Origin: Hsuehochloa calcarea
Taxonomy: Eukaryota; Streptophyta; Magnoliopsida; Poales; Poaceae
Length of the DNA stretch: 64,000 bases
Reading direction: 5' to 3'
Assembly (NCBI GenBank): GCA_036346395.1
Contig: CM070604.1
Coordinates: 48,635,662 to 48,699,661, forward strand
The position numbers and the translations under genes were made by a program. A model generated the notes under the pieces. The model did no database searches, was not told the origin of the DNA, and saw only the letters and a list, made by a program, of their open reading frames with translations. Positions 34,700 to 47,522 of the stretch are shown piece by piece (within the stretch, counting starts at the first letter, position 1; every line of letters starts with the position of its first letter).

Positions 34700-36860
34700 T
34701 GTGTTTCCATATTCTAAATAGATTTTAACCTTGAGGCTTTCTTCTCCATGGGAATCCCTTGATCTTGAATCCTTGAGCTCTTCCTTGTTGCCAATGGAGG
34801 TTCAATAATTTTGCTTCTCCTCCCTTTCTTATGTGGAGACATCCACACTTTAGTGATACCCTCAAAATCAGAAGCTACCAAAGAATCTTTATCACTTTAT
34901 GTAATTAGAGTATCATCCTCTACCCCTTCACAAACATCCTTTGGCCTGACAAGGTCAACCTCATCTGCTGAAGTAATACACCCCTTGACAGAATCTAGAG
35001 ATTTGAAGATATTTGAACCTGAGAAATTAACCTCCCCTATGGATGATGAGGACAATGCTTGAGTTTATCTGAAGGAGTGTGTAAACAAGGCCATAAAGAA
35101 GTAGATAGCAAAGTAGGCCCCCCTCAGTATAAATAACTATATCCTTTTTTGATGTTTAGTGGTCACCAATTTTCCCTTACCTCCTTCTGAACTTTGTTCT
35201 TTTTGAGAAAGGAGAGAAACATTTTCACCCAAAGACCCTCCATCTTCCTCAAGCTCCATCAAACTATTATCACCCTCTTGTTGGGAAGGAAAACTAAAGG
35301 CTAGAGGGACAATTTGCAAAGCATTATTAGCAGAGTCCATTTCAACCATTTCCTTACCCTTAACCGAATTTTCTGATTCAGAAGATAATTCTTGCCTTTT
35401 GTGATTGTTTTTCCAAGAACCCCCTCCGCCTTTTTGTTCTGAAACATGTTGAGTGTCACTCCCATATTTCTCACCATTTTCTCCCATTCAATTTTGTGAG
35501 TACTATCATTGGACTCCTCTTCCTCTTCCTCCTCATCTTTTTTATCAGGTTTCCTGTCACTTGCTTTTTTATAAGGACCCCTTTGCTAAGAGTAGAACTG
35601 CGTTCTGCCTCAAATTTTATTTCATACCCAACAGAGTTGATAAAAATCTTAATAAAATAATTAACTTGACAGGGGGTCTCTATAATAGACCTTAACCCTG
35701 ACAGGTCCTGCTCTCATCAGAATAATTTCATCTACTTCCAGAGGTTCCCCAATGGTGCTAGTGATTTCTTTTACTAGTTCCTCGGTTTTAGCAGGCAAAG
35801 GTATTTCAAAACTTTAACCCAAGATGTCAACAACACAGATGAAGCATCTGGATCCAATGAGGACTTCTCCACTTTGGCTTTGATTGAGTGCAAAGCTAAT
35901 TCCACCCCTAGCTTTGGACCAAGTTTCCAAGGCCTCCTTAGATGGGAACACCACAATATATTCAACATCAGAAATCTCCCTAACTTTCAAATCCCAGTTA
36001 GATTGAATAAGATGTTTCAACTCAACCTCAATCCTTTGAACATTATCCACCCCTCCTTAACACTAATCACCCCCGTAGCAGCCTGTTGCTTTGACAACTG
36101 AAGCCCTGGAACTTGAAGGTTGTAAAATCCTTGACCTGGTATCCCAAATCCGAAAAGTTTCAATCCCTGGTATCCCTTATCATCAGGATAACTAGAAGTC
36201 AGGTTACCAGATTTCTTGCATTTGTAACAGATTGGAGGATTATTGCATCTAGCCTGATGATGCCCAGTTTGAAGACACCAAAATAAGTGCCTCTATCCTC
36301 AGATCTTAGCACCCCAGTGTTTGGACCAAGTTCACCCCAGCCTTTCTGTAAATCATCTCTCTTACTAATATCGGTAGAATCCCCCCATTTGGGTCCATAT
36401 CTGAGTTGTTCATCACGAAAATCACCCCTATTACAAAAACCACCCCTATTCAAACCTCGCGTAGAAACATCTTGACGAAAACCCCTTTCTGAACCTTTGT
36501 TTTCTCTACTAGGATTATCATACCACACCTTAGCCTGAGAAGAGGAATCACGAGCTAACCCCCAGAAGGACGAGAATCAAATCTAGAACTACCAGTATCC
36601 TGAAATCCCTACCGCGTACCTGGATTATGGAAATCTCCTTGTGAGTTCATCTAAAGCCTTCGGTTTTGATCTTGATCTCTCTGAACTTTGTCGCGTAGCT
36701 CATTCTCCGAAAGCAAACCATCCTTCTCCATCCACTCCTCAGGAGCGTTGCGTTTCCCCCCAATCCATGAGCGTGGCCCGCCTCCGAAACGTTGGGGAAA
36801 CCTCCCTCTACCTTGATCCATCACCCCTCCTCTCACAACCTCAGCAAAAGATCTAAACAT
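34700..36860 (-). pseudogene. LINE ORF1 (gag-like, zinc knuckle), broken
   Basis: Starts near MFRSFAEVVRGGVMDQG (36860) with an Arg/Gly/Phe-rich segment, then CNNPPICYKCKKSGNL near 36240. Next is a DUF4283-like segment (FPSKEALETWSKA near 35930), then acidic Ser/Glu-rich tails (35137-35487). The knuckle reads C-x2-C-x3-GN with Tyr where the last Cys should be, so two zinc ligands are lost. Function in the family is binding of element RNA. Frameshifts split it into several ORFs. Confidence 0.7.
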
Positions 36861-37136
36861 GGGCTCGCTCTCGGATCCGCCGCACCACTCTCGCAGTCAC
36901 CCCAAAGCTACAGATTTCACCCCATCTGGCAAGAAAACCGAGGTCTTCCGGAACCAAAAGCTTTGGAATCCAATGCCACGACGAAATTGGAACCCTACAC
37001 CATGAGTGTTCGTATAAATCAGAGAGGATGGTGCCATACCTGCGGGCCAGCCCAGGTCGGTCCAGTCCATTCACCGCCTGATGCACAACTCCATCTCCTT
37101 CCTCCGATCTGACCTCGGCCACGAGCCGCGCCCTAC

Positions 37137-39116
37137 TGTGGATATCATGGGGATTTGCTCATGATCTTAGGGTGATGTTACAATTGGCAATGACTTTTAA
37201 GGTTTGTCGAATCACGCGTTTTCGGCAAAGTTTCAATTCTGTCAGGTCATAGGCTGTTTGATCGGCCGGACGACGGTCAGACCGGCCACCCCTGGCGGTC
37301 AGACCGGTCGGGGGCGGTCGGACCGGCCAATACAAAAGGTGGAGTTTGGAGCTAAGCCAAAAATATAGGGTGTAGGCAAGAGGAGGGATTCTCATACACT
37401 TGGTCTTATAATTTTTGGAGCTTCCAGTCAAATGATCTATTTCGTTTGAAATGTCTAGAGAGGTTTCGGATTTCAAGATGTGAAATTTGGCTAAGTCCCT
37501 TCAGGCGGTCCGACCGCCAGTGCGTGATCGATCGCGGAGGCGCCGACCGCCATTGAATGGCGGTCTGAACGGTTTTCACTAGTATCGTCGGCTCTCGTAG
37601 CCGCGATGTTTGTTTGTTGAGTCAAGTTCATGAGTTTCACTGCATATATGTGGTATGATGCATGTTTTGACTAACGTGGGTCAAGTTGCGAAGAACTTGT
37701 TCCCGAATCGATTTCTTGGTCTATTGTTGTGCAGGTTGCTTGGAGATCAACGACGGTCAACGGCGAGGATGATCGGGACTAGGCTTGAGAGCTGAGGTTT
37801 AGAACAATCGAGGATGCCGAGTGAAGTCTATGGATTCGAGCATGGCGCAAAATGGATAAGGATGATCGAATGGGAAGTTCAGTACGACTGGTTGCATCAA
37901 GCGGCGCGGGGGTCGGTGCAAGTGCCATGGTGGTTTCGGTGGGAGCCGGATGAGAGAGACTTGCCGATATGAGGAGAGCCGTTGATCAATCTACACGTGG
38001 GGAAGCGTGGAAGTGCTTTATGAAGATTGGACTCGGTCTTTGGAGAAGGATCGAGAAGGGGTATTTTGGTAATATCACTAAAATATTGCCTTAATTGCTT
38101 TTGGCTAAACCACGGCGCAAGACGACGCAAGGAGAAGCGGTTTAGGTCAAGAGAAGATGAAGACGGCGCTTTAAAATGCGTGCGTGAGTTAAATCCGTTT
38201 GTGTGTGGGCTTAACGGGTGCCCAATAGGAAACTCTTCTAGAAGGTTAGCCTCCACTATAAATATAGGAGGATGTTGTGCAACCCCTTAATCCATTTGCT
38301 TATTTTGAAACTCTAGTTTTGTTTTTGAGATTAGGAAGTGGAGAGGTTAGGATTCTTGAAGAGGACATTGATTGAGTGCTTATGTATTGAGTTTTGTCCT
38401 CCATGTTGGAGTGGCTGTAAACCAGCAAGAATCATAAATCAGTCTATGCAAGTTTTCTTGAGATGAGTCTCTTTGCGTTCTTGCTCTCTATTTTGTGATT
38501 TTGGGGTCGTCTTTGATTCTCAAGTTTTCCTTCGATTTTTGCCTTCAATCTTGCTTGCTGTGACATATGGGAACTCATTTATGATCATCTTGATCATCTT
38601 TAACCCACGAGCAAGTTTTTAGATATAGTTTTTGTTTTGACTCGGTTTTGAACCATCCTTCACTCAAATGGGAAAAGGTCGGAACTTTGCTAAGGATCTT
38701 CACGATCTTTTATTGGAATAGGTTCCTGGTATCCTAAGGAAAGTGTGTTCCAATTTTCATCGAGTTTGGAGTTGTAGATCAAAAGTTACACCTATTTGTA
38801 ACTTTGTTTTTCGGACTGATTTCACTGTTCATCAGACCGCCTAAGGTGACCAGTTCGACCGCCCAAGGTGACCGGTCTAACCGCCATTAACTTAGAGGTC
38901 AGACCGCCCGATACTTGAAAATTGAGTTTTGGTTGATTTTGATTGTTTTGCTCTGGGGTTTAGATTGGATTCAATACAAGACTTCTACTGTGCTTGGATA
39001 TTGATCTTCATAACTCTCATAGTTATCGGAGTGAAAATCTTGTTGAATCCGATCTTTGTGAAAAAGAGATCATACTCCTATTCACCCCCTCTCTAATCGT
39101 CAGTTTCGGTTCAACA
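37137..39116 (+). mobile_element. Solo LTR, family A copy 2, perfect 5-bp TSD
   Basis: TGTGGATATCATGGGGATTT.. to ..CGGTTCAACA (TG..CA), 1,980 bp, flanked by CCTAC at 37132-37136 and 39117-39121. TATA box CTATAAATATAGG near 38258. Related over its whole length to 23117-24850, including GGTCAGACCGG-type words. Because each copy has its own flanking repeat, these are two separate solo LTRs rather than the two ends of one element. Confidence 0.85.
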
Positions 39117-39121
39117 CCTAC

Positions 39122-39640
39122 CCACACCGAAATCATTACGATGAGACCTTGAGCATCTAGTGGAATCCTCGCTATGGCCATGAGAAGCCTCCGACGGTCG
39201 CGACGCCGAGAGACGTTTTTAGATGGAGCATTTTTAATTCATTCTTAATACAGCTACGAGCATTTTTAATACACAAACTCACTTGATCAAAGGCTGTGCC
39301 CTGTGGTGTGCTTTGCTTTGCTGTAATACTAGTCATTTCGTGGCAACTTTTCCGGGGGAAGTTGTACATCAGTTTTTGTCAAGAAGAAAATGCACGTTTC
39401 ACTCACGTTATTCCATATGCTTCAAATGTGTTACCTGAATGAAGCATCTGCTGTGATGGTCGACTTGATGCCTGACGTATGTATAGCTGCTTTGCTTGTT
39501 ACAGCCAGGAACATCGGTTTGACAACCCGTGTAGACCCCTTGACCAGCGAACATGCGAAGAACTGTATCTGTGTAAGTGATTGTACATATTTGTTTTTTT
39601 TTTGTACTGTTCATAGTTTTTTTAAAAAAATCTTTCCAGT
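39122..39640. other. Unassigned stretch
   Basis: No gene recognised. 39130-39220 in one plus frame reads WNPRYGHEKPPTVATPRD, faintly like the proline-rich C-terminal part of SPT5, but too short to claim. Confidence 0.25.
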
Positions 39641-40465
39641 TCATAGTAGATAGCTGGTGATCTTGCTGATATGAACCGGGCGGTGGCGAACATTATATGA
39701 GTGTGAAATTGGTGGACGGGGCGAAGAGCTCGCCGGCGGGGAGGAGCCATGGTGAAAGCCGACGGCAGCGGGCCTAGTAGCAGGGAGAGACAAGAGAAAG
39801 CACACGGGGCAGAAGAGATATGGGTAGAGGAAGTTTCTTTCTTGCTTAAGGAACAAGAGATACAATTCACATCCCTGTAAGATGGATACACTAAACATAG
39901 AAGCTTATCTCTTAAGGAGATTTAATCCTAACCAATCTTATAGTTCCTAACTTACTTGATCTCTTTCCTAAAGTATTTCTTGGCAACCAAGGAAGCTCAT
40001 GCGGCTGTTGTGGGTGTGGTGATCTTAGGGCGCCACTGGTATTGCCGGCCCATGAAGGCATCCACAACATTCCCCTCTTATGGGGAAACAACTCGTCTAC
40101 GAGCTGAAAATCTGGATGAGCTTCCTTGAATGAGTTGATCCGCTCCCAAGTAGACTATCGAGAAAGACCCATCCATGTGATCAAGACTTCCCAAATGCCG
40201 CGGTTAAGGTAGGTGCGAAGCACGGACTCCGGTTGAGGAATGACGCGGCCATGCTCCAATGGAGGAAGTGTTGGTAGAGTGTTTGGCGGCTCTCCATGAT
40301 AGTGTTTGAGCAAGGCCACGTGGAAGACATCATGGATGCGGGCGTCGTCTGAAGATGAAGCTTGTAGGCGATGGACCCAATGCGCTCTGTGATTTGATAC
40401 AGATCATAATATCGGGGAGCAAGCTTGCCATGGGTATGGTCGCAATCTTCCCTTATCATTGTATA
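39640..40465 (-). pseudogene. Ty3/gypsy polyprotein C-terminal fragment
   Basis: Minus-strand frames read KLAPRYYDLYQITERIGS, then AYKLHL, then HDVFHVALLKHYHGEPP, then a chromodomain-like tail with STWERINSFKEAHPDFQL. This is the end of a gypsy integrase. Frameshifts separate the pieces; the downstream non-coding part extends to about 39640. No LTR was found beside it. Confidence 0.7.
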
Positions 40466-41012
40466 CTAATGATGGTAGTTAAAGATACTATTATCCATAA
40501 TAAGTATTACAGATAAATAATTTGATTAATTTATGATTATTAAATCCTTATCAGGATGCAATTGGGCATTGAACGTCCGACAATCAGATGGTTGTGTCGG
40601 TCCATGTAGATATTTGACATTTTCTTATTTGTAAACCACTTTTTGAATTATTTGATTTGCGTCGTGCTTCGTGCTTCGTGGGGGTGTCTTCCTCGTGGCG
40701 GTGGTAGGGTTTGGGTTTTTGCATCAATGGGGGTCAACAGAGATGGGTTGGGGATGAGGGGAGGCTCAGCGGTGAGTTCAAGAAGTTTAGTTATGGTTTT
40801 ATACGGTGGTGAACAACTGTGGCCCTGTGGACACCACCCTCAATGTCGGTAACTGTTGTTAGAAGCGGCAACGGTAGTAGGGTAGGGGCCCGCTCATGAT
40901 GTAGCGGGAAGCGGTGCGTGGTAGGGAGGTGAGAGATAAGTGTGAAATAGATGTACGAGGTTAGGGGTTATTAAGATGGTTAGATCTAGATCCAACGATG
41001 AGTAAATGTGAC
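40466..41012. other. Unassigned stretch
   Basis: AT-rich (40470-40560), then a G-rich part (40680-40930) with a short plus-strand ORF at 40643-40852 that resembles no family I know. Confidence 0.3.
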
Positions 41013-42113
41013 TAGGGCTGCAAATAGAGTGGATAGTTCTCGTCCGTCCATCTATCTAAATAAATTCGATCTTATTAGGAGCCTAAAACTGAATATCTGG
41101 GATTTTTCTTGGATTTCGGATTCGGTGCCAGATATTTTTTGCCGGATACGGAAATAGATTCGGAAAGAAGGTATCCGTTGGATTAGGAGCTATCGGATAA
41201 TTTATCAGATAGTATCCAGTAAATACTATTTCAGATATCCGGTAAACTCTAGGCCAGTGGGCCAGAGAGAGAAATTGGCCCACGAGGCTCTCTAATATTT
41301 AATTAATTTTTATTTTAGAAAAAATACAAAAAATCTAAATAAACCAAGAAAATAGCAAATGAACTCAGAAAAATTCTATAAAATTTATAAAAAATACTTT
41401 AGAACATACGGAACTTAAATAAAATACTTTTGAATTTAATGCATGTTTGATTTATTCATATTAAATCATTCTCATTTATGATAATTCTATTTAAGCTTTG
41501 TTAAATTCTAGAAAATCATGAAAAAAAATTATAAAACCTTGTTTTAAACAAACTATTTTGAAAAGCTCAAATATTGGGATGCTATAGACTTGTTACTAGT
41601 CAACGTTATGTGTATCCCTAACTAGTTATTGATATTGGTATGTAGGCTTTGTATATGTTGTATCTATCCTGTTGTGTAGTTGGCTAGTTATATTTTGAAC
41701 ATCTTTTGTACTGCTATCACTATGACTTGCCACTATTTGTTTAACTAGCCACTCTAATAGTGTGATGTAGTTAAATTTGCTTGTTGAATTGTTAATGTAG
41801 TTGCATTTTTACGTCTAGTATGGTTGATTGATCTTTATAAGTGCGACATATACGGTTTCTACTTTGGCGCAATATTCGACTAAATATTCATGACCGAGAT
41901 AATCCGTATTCGGTTTGGCATGTATTCGCTTCATATTTGTGACCGAGACTATCTGCATTCGTATTCATATCCGGCATTGTCTGTGTACGACTCGATTTCG
42001 AGAAAAAAAGATGTAACATCCCAAAATTCCAGTTTATTTTCATCTACTTGAAAATGTGAACTTTTTAAAAGTTTTGATGCATTTTGTCGACATTCGTTTT
42101 TCTGGATTTTTAT

Positions 42114-42230
42114 GCAAACCTAAATGAGAATTAAAATAAATTAAAATTTTGAAAGTGCAAACCTAAATGAGAATTAAAATAAATTAAAATGTTGAAAGTG
42201 CAAACCTAAATGAGAATTAAAATAAATTGA
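42114..42230. repeat. 43-bp tandem repeat, 2.7 copies, in the long LTR
   Basis: Units at 42114-42156, 42157-42199 and 42200-42230 beginning GCAAACCTAAATGAGAATTA; nearly identical. Confidence 0.9.
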
Positions 42231-44155
42231 AACAAAAGTTGATAATTAAAAATCCAAACATGGTGTAATTGTACTTTTAATAAAATGGGGAAATATTTAA
42301 AGCATGTTTTGAAAGTTTTCAAATCAAACAATACAAATGCATGCAAACAGAAGCTTAAAAGCATTTTAGAGAAAAATACAGAACAAACAAAATCCTATAA
42401 AAAGTACACAATAATCTACACTATTTCAGGGGCCTCCCCAAAAAATTCCATAAGTTTTGGAGCTATATTTATAGATCTAAAAATTCCATAAAACCCTCAG
42501 CCTATAAAGAAATTCTGGAAACATAATTATCTTCTCTTCTATCGCTGACCAACCGGGCTTGCCTGTCGGTCATCTTCTTCCACGCGCTGCTAGCGCCAAC
42601 GCCAGCTCACCCGGGTGCCTATGCCACACCAGCACAACCGCACCAGCGCAGTGCCTCACCCACTAACTCGGCCAGCAGCCCATGGTTTCACTCACATCCA
42701 TGCCGCGTCCATGCTCTGCCCCGGTCATGCGCCCATGCTTGCCTGCCTCCTTGTCATCACCTAGAATAGGTCGCCGCTGGTTCTCACGGGCTCTCACGAG
42801 CTACCCCGTCCTTCTCACCCATATAACCTAAGCACCGAGTGCGTCACTTCTCCCTCTCCGTTCCCCCACCTTCCCTCTCCATTTTTCTCCCATCTCTGAG
42901 CTCAAGCCGAGCTCGGAGCCAAATGCCACGCCCTGGCCATGGCCGCCGCCGCCGTCAAGTCTCTCGACCACACCGACGGACTCTGACATTCTTCTTCTTG
43001 TCCCTCTTGACCTCCTCGATGTCCTATTTACATCCCTCACCATCTTTCTCTCTCTCTGCAGTCGAAGTTCTGGGAATGCAAGCTTCTTCATCGCGTCCAA
43101 TGACGTTCAGTTTGCGGCTGCCGCTTCCACTCATTGTTCCGGCCAACTCGGTGAACTCCTTCACTAATGGACCATGTCACTACGTGTTCTATCCCCCAAG
43201 GGTTATTTACCGTCACCCAATTTGGTCCTTCGACCACAGGAGCGCCGCACCACCATCGTCTTCCTCGCGCACGACCAAAACCGCCTCCACCGCCGCCATT
43301 TCTTGTCGGTGAACTCCAGTCCAATTCCTTTTGCCCAGAGCATCTCCACACCATCCCTTAGCTACTCCCACCATTCACCCTTGCTCTCTTTCTCCGCAGC
43401 AATGCCGCCACGGCTACCTCGCTGCGCCACCTCGGGCTTACGCCGTTGGACCGCCTCAGCACATCTCTGTCTCCACTGAAAGCTTCGGTGAGCTCCACAT
43501 GACCCCCTAATGCTCGTGCTCCCTCTAGTTTGGCCCTTCTCCCATCTGAGCGCCACCGACCTCCTTGCGCCCTCACGGGTAGCCATTGAGCGCCTTCATC
43601 GCGCCGCCACAGAACCGCCTGAGCCGCGACGCCACCTCCCTAGCTTCCTTGTCCCTCCAGTAACCCATTTTTGGGGTTAGCTCCGCCTCACTGCCGCTCC
43701 CTCACCGACGATGAGCGTCGTCTCGAGCTGCTCCCAGTGTCCTTTGTTCTGCTCCCTCTTTGTTGCCCTCTCAGTGCTTTCTCTCTCCCTCTCGAGTGGG
43801 TTAATGACAGTGGGCCTAATCACTGATCTTGACCCCACCTATCATTGGCCACTAAAAGTGATTAACTACCTTAAAGTTGATTAGGAGAAGGTTTAGTTAA
43901 GACAATATTTCAATTAAGCAATTTCTTATAGAATATATGAACAGAGAGGAAATTTAGAAGGCAAATAGAAAAGGGACAGTGAGCTAATGCCATATCAAAT
44001 ACAAGGGAAAACCGATTAGGAATTTTGTAGATTTATTTAGCCGAGAGTAATTTTAACTTAAAAATCAAGGATTGAAATATGGCTATTTATAGTAAGCAGT
44101 AGACTCCCACCCAATAAGTGAATGAACTAAAATAGTTAATTAATTAGTACTGTAG

Positions 44156-44233
44156 TTAGCAAATGCACTCTAGTTAAAATGATGAAGGGTTAGATGTTAG
44201 CAAATGCACTCTAGTTAAAATGATGAAGGGTTA
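44156..44233. repeat. 41-bp tandem duplication in the long LTR
   Basis: TTAGCAAATGCACTCTAGTT.. at 44156-44196 is repeated at 44197-44233. Confidence 0.9.
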
Positions 44234-46413
44234 TATTAAAATTATTTGATTAAAGTAAATGAAGATTGTATGGGTGTGCCAATAGCATTTAAGCTAAAAT
44301 GAACAAACTAGTAAAAGTCAAGGTTATGATATAGATGTGTAAACAACATAAGCCCTATGCCATGGATATGATAATAACAATAGTGACAATAGGTCACTAG
44401 GATGGTTAGTCAAAATGAGTAAAATAGTTAGATATTAATAATCATCATTATGCACCTAGAATGAATTCATAAGATGACACTCCAAATTGAAGATAAAGTA
44501 AAAATGCTAATTTTGCTAGTGCCCTGATAATGGCCATAACTTTTGCATATAAACTCCAAATGAGATGAATCTTTTTCTTCAAAATTCATATAAAATCATT
44601 CTCTATAAATATGCAAAAATATTAGGATTTTCTTGCGGTTGAATTTATTTTTCCGTTTGTAATTTATTCTCGATTCTTTCAAATAGATGCTAGAATTCAC
44701 GAGCGAGTTTAACGATGATCAAGCGACCTCACTCTCTAAACAACCAGAGCAAGGCAAGCACCCCCTTTGACCATGTTGATCCTACTATTTTAATTATTAT
44801 ACTTTTGTTTTGTAAAATATATTATGCATGCGTGTATGTTTGATTAAAATTGCTAAATTTGGGGATAATGGTAGTCGTAATCCTATTTGATGCATGAATC
44901 TCCTTGAAATATTGATGTCCTTATTATTGTAGCCATTAGGTTATGGTATAGCCAATAGATGATGTCAAATTGGGAATTTTGGGTGCGAGTATCGCACAAT
45001 TGCTTAGTCAAGCCATAATCTATACTAAAAATTGCTAAAAAGGATGCATGATGAACATGAATTTGAGAGTTTTTGAAATGATAATCCAGAGGGGTTTACC
45101 TCTATTATTTTGTATAAAAATAAAAATAAAAACTTTGTTTGCGACACGGCGAGTTATATTATATTATGAGAAGTGTGAGAAGTGTATCTTACAAGTAGAT
45201 AGAGGGAGATCATCGCCCAAGTCAATTAAGGATCGAATGCCAATGCTTCCATTCTAAAGCTTAATCGTACCATCACATGTGCCGGTATGGGATGACCTTA
45301 GCTAATTAAGTAATTGAAAACTAACCTTGCACGTTGGTAGGCTATAGTAGTGCGAGTATGACTGGTGTAGGCATGTTCGAAAGGGCTCTCTTCACCACGA
45401 TGTTGGGCACAAAGCTTGCCGATACAATGGCGAATGCCTCACTTGATGGGGGTGTACCCAAGAGAAGTGAGGGTGTTCATTCAACGGGTAGTGCAAGGAT
45501 AGGACTAGATGATATAAAGGCTTCGACACGTGCTCTAGGCTGCTTACCGAATGTAGTGAGCCCTGGTATCGACGGATGCCAAATAAACTAGATAATTCAT
45601 GTGTTGTGGATAAAGTTGTACCACTCTACATAGTATAAATCTATTGAAATAGTCGTGCTCGTGGTCATGAGCATGCTTGGTATGGTCCATTGGGTATAGT
45701 CTTGGTTTTTATAAAAACAGTTTCGTTCAAAATGTGGAAAACTGTTTGTTAATTTATATTTGAGTTGAGTACCATATTTTTGGTTGAAAATAAAATATTG
45801 CTCGCAGCCAAGGAGGGTTGCGAGTTATTACTTATTGCTCTGAAATAAAACTTGCTTGATGCTAAAAATAACTTGTAGTATATAGCCTTATCTTTTGTTA
45901 GCCATGCATGTATGTAAACTTTACGATACACTTCAAGTCTTTCTGAGTACGCAATGTACCCAATGTTGCTTAATTTGTTGTTCAGAATTAGAAGATGAGC
46001 CTATGCCAGACGACGTTTTCTTTGCGTCCGGAACAGTGGGCTCGGTGACGGGTCTTTCTAGGACTCGCCTCTAGTCGGTTGCCTGAGGGTTTGGATGTGC
46101 ATGTTGCTGGAGTTTTGGACTTACTACTTATTTTGCTTCAGCTGTTACTTTGCTACTTCTGATACTTAAGCTTTTATTTTGCCGATCGGCCCTTGTGTTG
46201 TAAATAATATAACCGCTTAAGTTATGTACCATAATTTATTTTATTTTGTATGTATAAATGTATGGATGTGCACTGATTATGGAACTAGTACGGTACACAC
46301 ATGAGGGCTTCGGATATTCAAAACTCGGGTCCGACAAAAGATATGAAATAGGATATGGGATGTACGATATCTTTCTGTATCTGCTCCGATTGTACTGCAC
46401 CCCAAAATGTGAC

Positions 46414-47517
46414 TTATAAATAAGAAAAACAAGACGACTTCTAAATAGGAAGCCCTATACATATTATAGTACAATTTAAAACAGCAATATTGATATTTCA
46501 AATGAACTATAAAAATATTTAATAAAAAAGTTGTAATAAGTACTTTGAAAAAGTTATAGCGTCTAAAAGGATTTACCTGCGTGTAGGTTTGAACGGTGCC
46601 ATAAACATTAGGTTTATAAAGTTATAATTTCCTGCTTCTCGCTTTGTAGCCCAACACGTCAGCGTCCAAAAGGAGCATTTCGGTCAAAGACCAGATAACT
46701 AAATATTTGCACGATTAGCTAGGGATTTGATGGTATGAACCCTTTAGAAGTTGCTCCACAATATAGGTATTCCAACAACCCCCATGAACTCTTAAAATAT
46801 TCCAAACATCTTGCCACACAAGGACATCATCATTCGTTTTGGTGGCAAATCATTTCAGCCTACAGAATGACTACGAAGGAAAGGCATGTGAACAAATGAG
46901 ACATAAATATTGACGGAGGTCCAGAGATGCCCAGAAATTCTGATACACCTTTTGACTGCAAAAATTGGCCTAGCTTTAGATCGACTTATATATAGGGAAC
47001 ATGTACAGCACTCAACAAATGGACGCAAGCATAATTAGCAACTCCACCAAACACTGCACATCCATGATGGTCTGACGGATGAGCTGAGCTCTTCCAACAC
47101 CAAACACTGTTAGGCACTTCCCTTTTTCTATTCTTAGATTCTTTTTGACAAAAGAAGGTTTTTATCATATAATAACTTGCAACGACTCATGAGTCGTACT
47201 AAGTAAGTATAATTTCTCGTGAGTGTGCATACTTTGGAATTTTTTGGGATATTGCACGTTTTCAACATGTATTTACAGAAATGATAACCGCAATATATTA
47301 AATAAGTGGAAATGAAGTACTGATAATTTTTAGTGGTAATTAATCATTCGTAATTAGTTAGTATAGAGGTAATTAATCAGTCGTAATTAGTAAGTTTAGT
47401 GGTAATTACTTACTTTGCTAGTTTATATTAGTTTTGTGCTATAATCATACCATACTAATCATACTGCTAATAATAGTAGTATGATTAGTACTACACAGAG
47501 CGAAAGAAAATAGTATG
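46414..47517. other. Unassigned AT-rich stretch between two transposons
   Basis: No gene recognised. Contains a 33-bp near-duplicate (GGTAATTAATCA.TCGTAATTAG, 47336-47395) and a short inverted repeat TAATCATACT..AGTATGATTA near 47454-47485. Confidence 0.4.
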
Positions 47518-47522
47518 GTACC

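Larger units (their letters stand above)
30562..37136 (-). mobile_element. LINE (non-LTR retrotransposon), nearly full length, minus strand
   Basis: Reading on the minus strand from about 37120 to a 3' A-rich tail (T run at 30562-30569). It contains an ORF1 with zinc-knuckle region, then an ORF2 with endonuclease, reverse transcriptase and C-terminal domain, about 6.6 kb in all. Numerous stops and frameshifts. The 5' end lies at or beyond the solo LTR at 37137, and no TSD was found. Confidence 0.85.
42012..46336 (+). mobile_element. Solo LTR of a long-LTR gypsy family, TSD AAAGA
   Basis: TGTAACATCCCAAAATTCC.. to ..GGGTCCGACA (TG..CA), 4,325 bp, flanked by AAAGA at 42007-42011 and 46337-46341. 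AT-rich start, GC-rich block 42540-43760, AT-rich body, CTGAGTACG..GTACCCA motif near 45945, and no retroviral coding sequence. ORFs in the GC-rich block (42828-43586) are low-complexity and on both strands. Same architecture as 20333-25190. Confidence 0.75.
41013..46404. mobile_element. hAT-like element split by a 4.3-kb solo LTR
   Basis: Outer ends TAGGGCTGCAAAT.. and, reversed, TGGGGTGCAGTACAA.., flanked by AATGTGAC at 41005-41012 and 46406-46413 (9 bp AAATGTGAC if the preceding A is counted). Hosts sequence 41013-42011 and 46337-46404, rich in GATATCCG/CGGATAATTT-type words like the hAT element at 18798. Removing the LTR leaves about 1.07 kb. Confidence 0.75.

Noticed and set aside
23117..39116. 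One 16-kb LTR retrotransposon with LTRs at 23117 and 37137
   Set aside because: The sequence between is the SPT5 pseudogene and a LINE, and the second LTR has its own perfect TSD.
42839..43586. Overlapping ORFs on both strands in the long LTR
   Set aside because: Ser/Pro/Arg-rich low-complexity frames in a GC-rich LTR block; no conserved motif and no consistent frame.
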